Part shown: in pieces, positions 61,161 to 64,000 of the stretch
Layout of the letters: each line of letters opens with the position of its first letter
Position numbering within the stretch: the first letter of the stretch is position 1
Assembly (NCBI GenBank): GCA_963781155.1
Contig: CAWAEC010000016.1
Location: 372,001 to 436,000, forward strand
Direction: 5' to 3'
DNA from: PALSA-693 sp963781155
GTDB lineage: Bacteria > Actinomycetota > Acidimicrobiia > Acidimicrobiales > Palsa-688
Length of the DNA stretch: 64,000 nt
The notes under the pieces: model-generated
Database searches by the model: none
Told to the model about the DNA's origin: nothing
The model's input: the letters and a program-made list of their open reading frames with translations, nothing else
Translations under genes and position numbers: made by a program

Positions 61161-61810
61161 TCGGCTTCGACCTCCTCTTGCTCGGCCCGGGACATCTCGC
61201 TGGCGACGGGCGTGCGCCCTCGGGACAGCACCGCGGCGGCGACCACCGCGATGACCAGCAGAGCAGCCGTCATTTCGAACGGCAACAGGTACCGGGTGTA
61301 AATGGACTGCCCGAGCTTCTGGATGTTCTCGCCCGGACCGCTGAGCTGACCGGCGTACCCGTGGGTGGTGACCCCCGTCGAGGGGTCCTGCACGGCGATC
61401 GGGCCGACGCTCCATTTGTGGACCTGAGAGAGGACGAGAATCTCGATGATGGCGACCACCCCGAGGATGATCGCCAGCGGCCGCTGGAATTTGGTTGGTT
61501 CCGCGCCGAACGCTTCGCGGCGATCCACGCCCAGGAACATGATCACGAACAAGAACAGCATGACGATGGCGCCGGCGTAGACGATGATCTGCACCGCGGC
61601 CAGGAAGTCGGCGCTTTGATCGATGAACTCGATAGCGACGCCAAACAGGGTGACCACGAGCATGAGGGCGCAGTGGACGGGATTGCGCAGCAGGATCACC
61701 CCGAAGGCGCCGGCCAGGATGAGGACGGCGCCGGTGATGAACACCGCCCAGGACGAGAAGTCGGCCAGCCCTCGCCCGCTGGCCGTGCCGAGCAGCACGG
61801 CCGCCTGCAT
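61157..61810 (-). CDS. nuoJ: NADH-quinone oxidoreductase subunit J
   Basis: A 217-residue membrane subunit: FGVILLRNPVHCALMLVVTLFGVAIEFI, LAAVQIIVYAGAIVMLFLFVIMFLGVDRRE with the pi-bulge helix, and a C-terminal TM followed by an acidic tail (MSRAEQEEVEAE). The start overlaps the nuoI stop (1-nt TGATG-type junction). Confidence 0.95.
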   Translation of the reverse strand: MQAAVLLGTASGRGLADFSSWAVFITGAVLILAGAFGVILLRNPVHCALMLVVTLFGVAIEFIDQSADFLAAVQIIVYAGAIVMLFLFVIMFLGVDRREAFGAEPTKFQRPLAIILGVVAIIEILVLSQVHKWSVGPIAVQDPSTGVTTHGYAGQLSGPGENIQKLGQSIYTRYLLPFEMTAALLVIAVVAAAVLSRGRTPVASEMSRAEQEEVEAE

Positions 61811-62523
61811 CAGCGCTCCCCCGCCGGTGGGCGCGGCCGGGTGCCGTCGACATTGACGCCCTTCAAGGCCCGGCCCACCATTTCCCGAAGGGAAAGGTCG
61901 GTGTCGGCCGGGTAATCCGCGGCGGCCGGATCGCTTTGCCCCTTCTGGGCCGGGCGCAGACCGTACCCAAGCTCAGCGGTCCACAGCGGCTGGCCCTCGA
62001 GGGCGGCCACGCCCGCCGGGCTGGTAGCCCGTACCCAGGCCGACGTATTGCGGTCGTCGCCCGGTTTCCAGTCCTCCCAGGGCAGTTCCTCGGGCCGGCC
62101 GTCGTCGTCTACCAGCAACTCCGCCTTCGTGTAGATGGCGTCTTCCCGGTTGACGAACGACCACTCGAACAACTTCGACTCGGTGATGGCTTCGGTCGGA
62201 CAGGCCTCCACGCACATGTCGCAGTGAATGCATCGCAGGAAGTTGATCTCGTACACGAAGCCGTACCGTTCGCCGGGGGAAATCGGGGCGTTGGGCGGGT
62301 TGTCGGCGCCGCGCACATAGATGCACCGGGCCGGGCACACGCCCGCGCACAGCTCGCACCCGATGCACTTCTCCATCCCGTCCTCGTAGCGGTTGAGGAC
62401 GTGACGGCCGTGGAAGCGCTCCGGCTTGGGGCGCTTCTCCTCCGGGTATTGCGTGGTGACCTTGGGCTTGAACGGCAGCTTTCCGGTGACAACGAATCCC
62501 TTGAAGAAGTCCAGGAAACTCAC
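61810..62523 (-). CDS. nuoI: NADH-quinone oxidoreductase subunit I (2x 4Fe-4S)
   Basis: A 237-residue peripheral-arm subunit with two ferredoxin clusters: CIGCELCAGVCPARCI and CIHCDMCVEACPTEAI. It has an actinobacterial-length C-terminal extension beyond LLVDDDG. GTG 62523 (MSFLDFFKGF) overlaps the nuoH stop by 4 nt (GTGA). The longer reading to 62871 is a shadow of nuoH. Confidence 0.95.
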   Translation of the reverse strand: MSFLDFFKGFVVTGKLPFKPKVTTQYPEEKRPKPERFHGRHVLNRYEDGMEKCIGCELCAGVCPARCIYVRGADNPPNAPISPGERYGFVYEINFLRCIHCDMCVEACPTEAITESKLFEWSFVNREDAIYTKAELLVDDDGRPEELPWEDWKPGDDRNTSAWVRATSPAGVAALEGQPLWTAELGYGLRPAQKGQSDPAAADYPADTDLSLREMVGRALKGVNVDGTRPRPPAGER

Positions 62524-63698
62524 GGGCCTCCCTCCCTGATGATTCGTTCGTGACGGGCGGCTTCCACCGAGGTGGCAGCCCGTCCGGTGTCGATGGCCCG
62601 GAGCAGGACGGCAAAGAGCACGATGGCGGCGCCGAAGGCGACCAGCCCCCAGCCGTAATTGATCTGGCGGCCGGCCACGATCATCAACATGGCCAGCGAC
62701 GCCGGAATGAGCCGCTTCCATCCCAGTTCCATCAGCTGGTCGTAGCGCAGCCGCGGCAGGGTGGCCCGGATCCAGACGTAGATGAACAGGATGATGAGCA
62801 CCTTGACGGCAAACCAGAACGGCCCGATGCTGTTGCCGGCAATCTTGGGCCCGTCGTAGCCGCCGAACCACAGCGTGACGATGATGGCCGAATTGGTGAC
62901 CAGGGCCGCGTACTCGGCCAGGTAGAACCAGGCGAAATCGATGGACGAATACTCCATGTTGTAACCGCCGGCGAGTTCCTCCTCGGCTTCGACCAGGTCG
63001 AAGGGCGGGCGGGTCATTTCCGCGGTGATGGCGATGGAGAACAGGATGAAAGGAATGATCAGGGTGCGGAGAAAGTTCCAGTGGATCAGGAACCCGCCGT
63101 GCTGGGAGGCGACGATGGCACTGGTTCGCAACGACCCGGTCACCAGCACGACCGTCACAACGGTCAAACCCAGAACCGCTTCATAGGAGACGAGTTGGGC
63201 GCTGGCCCGCACCGACCCGAGCAGCGGGTACTTGGACCCCGACGACCAGCCGGCCAGCATCACCCCGTACACGGAGATCCCCGACATCATCAGAAGGAAC
63301 AGGATCCCCCACGGCGGATCCGCAAGCTGGAGCCGGGTGGTGTGGCCGGCCACCGTGATGGTTCCGCCGATGGGCACGATGGAGAACACCAGCATGGCCG
63401 GGACCAACATCAGGTAGGGAGCCAGCTTGTAGACCGGCTTGTCGGCGGCGCGCGGGGTGAACCCTTCTTTGAACAGCAGCTTGGTGCCGTCGGCCAGTGA
63501 CTGCAGCCAGCCGTTGGGGCCGGCCCGGTTCGGCCCGTAACGCACGCCGAGCCAGGCCACCGCCTTGCGCTCGTACATGACCATGAACAGCACCGACACG
63601 AGCACGATGACGAAGATCGCCACCACTTTGACAATGAGAATGATCCAGACGGCCAGGTTCAGCCCGTGAGCGAAAACCGGGTCACCCATTCGCACCAT
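62520..63698 (-). CDS. nuoH: NADH-quinone oxidoreductase subunit H
   Basis: A 392-residue quinone-site membrane subunit: MYERKAVAWLGVRYGPNRAGPNGWLQSLADGTKLLFKE, TAEMTRPPFDLVEAEEELAGGYNMEYS, and RATLPRLRYDQLMELGWK at the end. The first ATG (63698) is close to GGGAGG and overlaps nuoG by 17 bp; ATG 63689 is also possible. Length is normal. Confidence 0.96.
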   Translation of the reverse strand: MVRMGDPVFAHGLNLAVWIILIVKVVAIFVIVLVSVLFMVMYERKAVAWLGVRYGPNRAGPNGWLQSLADGTKLLFKEGFTPRAADKPVYKLAPYLMLVPAMLVFSIVPIGGTITVAGHTTRLQLADPPWGILFLLMMSGISVYGVMLAGWSSGSKYPLLGSVRASAQLVSYEAVLGLTVVTVVLVTGSLRTSAIVASQHGGFLIHWNFLRTLIIPFILFSIAITAEMTRPPFDLVEAEEELAGGYNMEYSSIDFAWFYLAEYAALVTNSAIIVTLWFGGYDGPKIAGNSIGPFWFAVKVLIILFIYVWIRATLPRLRYDQLMELGWKRLIPASLAMLMIVAGRQINYGWGLVAFGAAIVLFAVLLRAIDTGRAATSVEAARHERIIREGGP

Positions 63699-64000
63699 CC
63701 CCTCCCGCGGCCGGTCGAACCGTGACCTGGGTGTACGGCCCGGTCCCGTCGATCAAATCGCCGGCGTGGGCTCCAGGCAGGTTCCAGGGCACGACGACGG
63801 ATCCCGCCGGCAGGTCCGGATCCAAAGACGCGGGGAGGACAACCGTCCCGCGCTCCGAGTCGACCCGCACTGCCTCGCCCTCGGCCAGGCCCATGGCGGC
63901 CAGGACGGAGGGATGGACCACCACTCGAGGCTCGGGGTGCAACCCGGCGAGTGCCGGCACCGCCTGGACCTGGGTGCCGTCGTCCCACAGCGTCCGGCGG
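63682..64000 (-). CDS. nuoG: NADH-quinone oxidoreductase subunit G, C-terminal end
   Basis: The last 106 or so codons of nuoG; the rest lies beyond the window. The frame is open to the edge (RTLWDDGTQVQAVPALAGLHPEP...). The molybdopterin-dinucleotide-binding-type C-terminal barrel is visible: GLAEGEAVRVDSERGTVVLPA and PAGSVVVPWN. The gene overlaps the nuoH start, as expected for a coupled operon. Confidence 0.85.
   Translation of the reverse strand, partial: RRTLWDDGTQVQAVPALAGLHPEPRVVVHPSVLAAMGLAEGEAVRVDSERGTVVLPASLDPDLPAGSVVVPWNLPGAHAGDLIDGTGPYTQVTVRPAAGGDGANG

Overview
This 64 kb window of high-GC DNA most likely comes from an actinobacterium. Pointers are a mycofactocin-coupled SDR, a baeRF-family protein, a 3-ketosteroid-dehydrogenase-like flavoprotein, an AbiEi/DUF559-type protein and a PG-lysyltransferase-like membrane protein. 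A deep lineage such as Acidimicrobiia would fit, but that is inference. Both window ends cut genes: an SDR at the left and nuoG at the right.

The left three quarters (about 1-46.2 kb) is a dense catabolic region of short, mostly divergent or convergent operons. It encodes seven SDRs, a P450, a Baeyer-Villiger-type flavin monooxygenase, a KstD-like flavoprotein, two ACMSD-type amidohydrolases and an aldehyde dehydrogenase. It also has an aldo/keto reductase, an AhpD-like protein, an HSL-type esterase, a tandem CaiB/BaiF CoA-transferase and a thiolase-fold/DUF35 pair resembling the Ltp2 aldolase. Two cupins, a MerB-fold protein and an MFS transporter are present too. One four-gene operon carries E1-alpha and E1-beta, a free 79-residue lipoyl domain and the KstD-like enzyme. 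The set looks like oxidation, ring opening and CoA-dependent breakdown of a cyclic or steroid/terpenoid-like carbon source; the substrate cannot be read from sequence. A signalling and stress block lies inside it at 8.5-14.9 kb: lipoprotein, histidine kinase, response regulator, zinc-finger/baeRF protein and PP2C phosphatase.

A tRNA-Tyr(GTA) at 46.25 kb separates this region from a housekeeping-like stretch: acyl-CoA synthetase, YajQ, HtpX, a HAD phosphatase, a MidA-like methyltransferase and a 1041-residue membrane fusion protein. The right end (55.1-64 kb, minus strand) is a tightly overlapped complex I operon, nuoG-H-I-J-K-L-M-N, whose NuoM and NuoN carry unusual Ala/Pro-rich extensions.

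Three genes (tandem CoA-transferase, ALDH and a substrate-binding lipoprotein) are each broken by a one-base frameshift, which suggests either sequence errors or decay. Notable non-coding structure includes a perfect 43-nt palindrome between convergent genes, twin identical stem-loops next to a 57-nt tandem repeat, and a double palindromic operator at a TetR gene.
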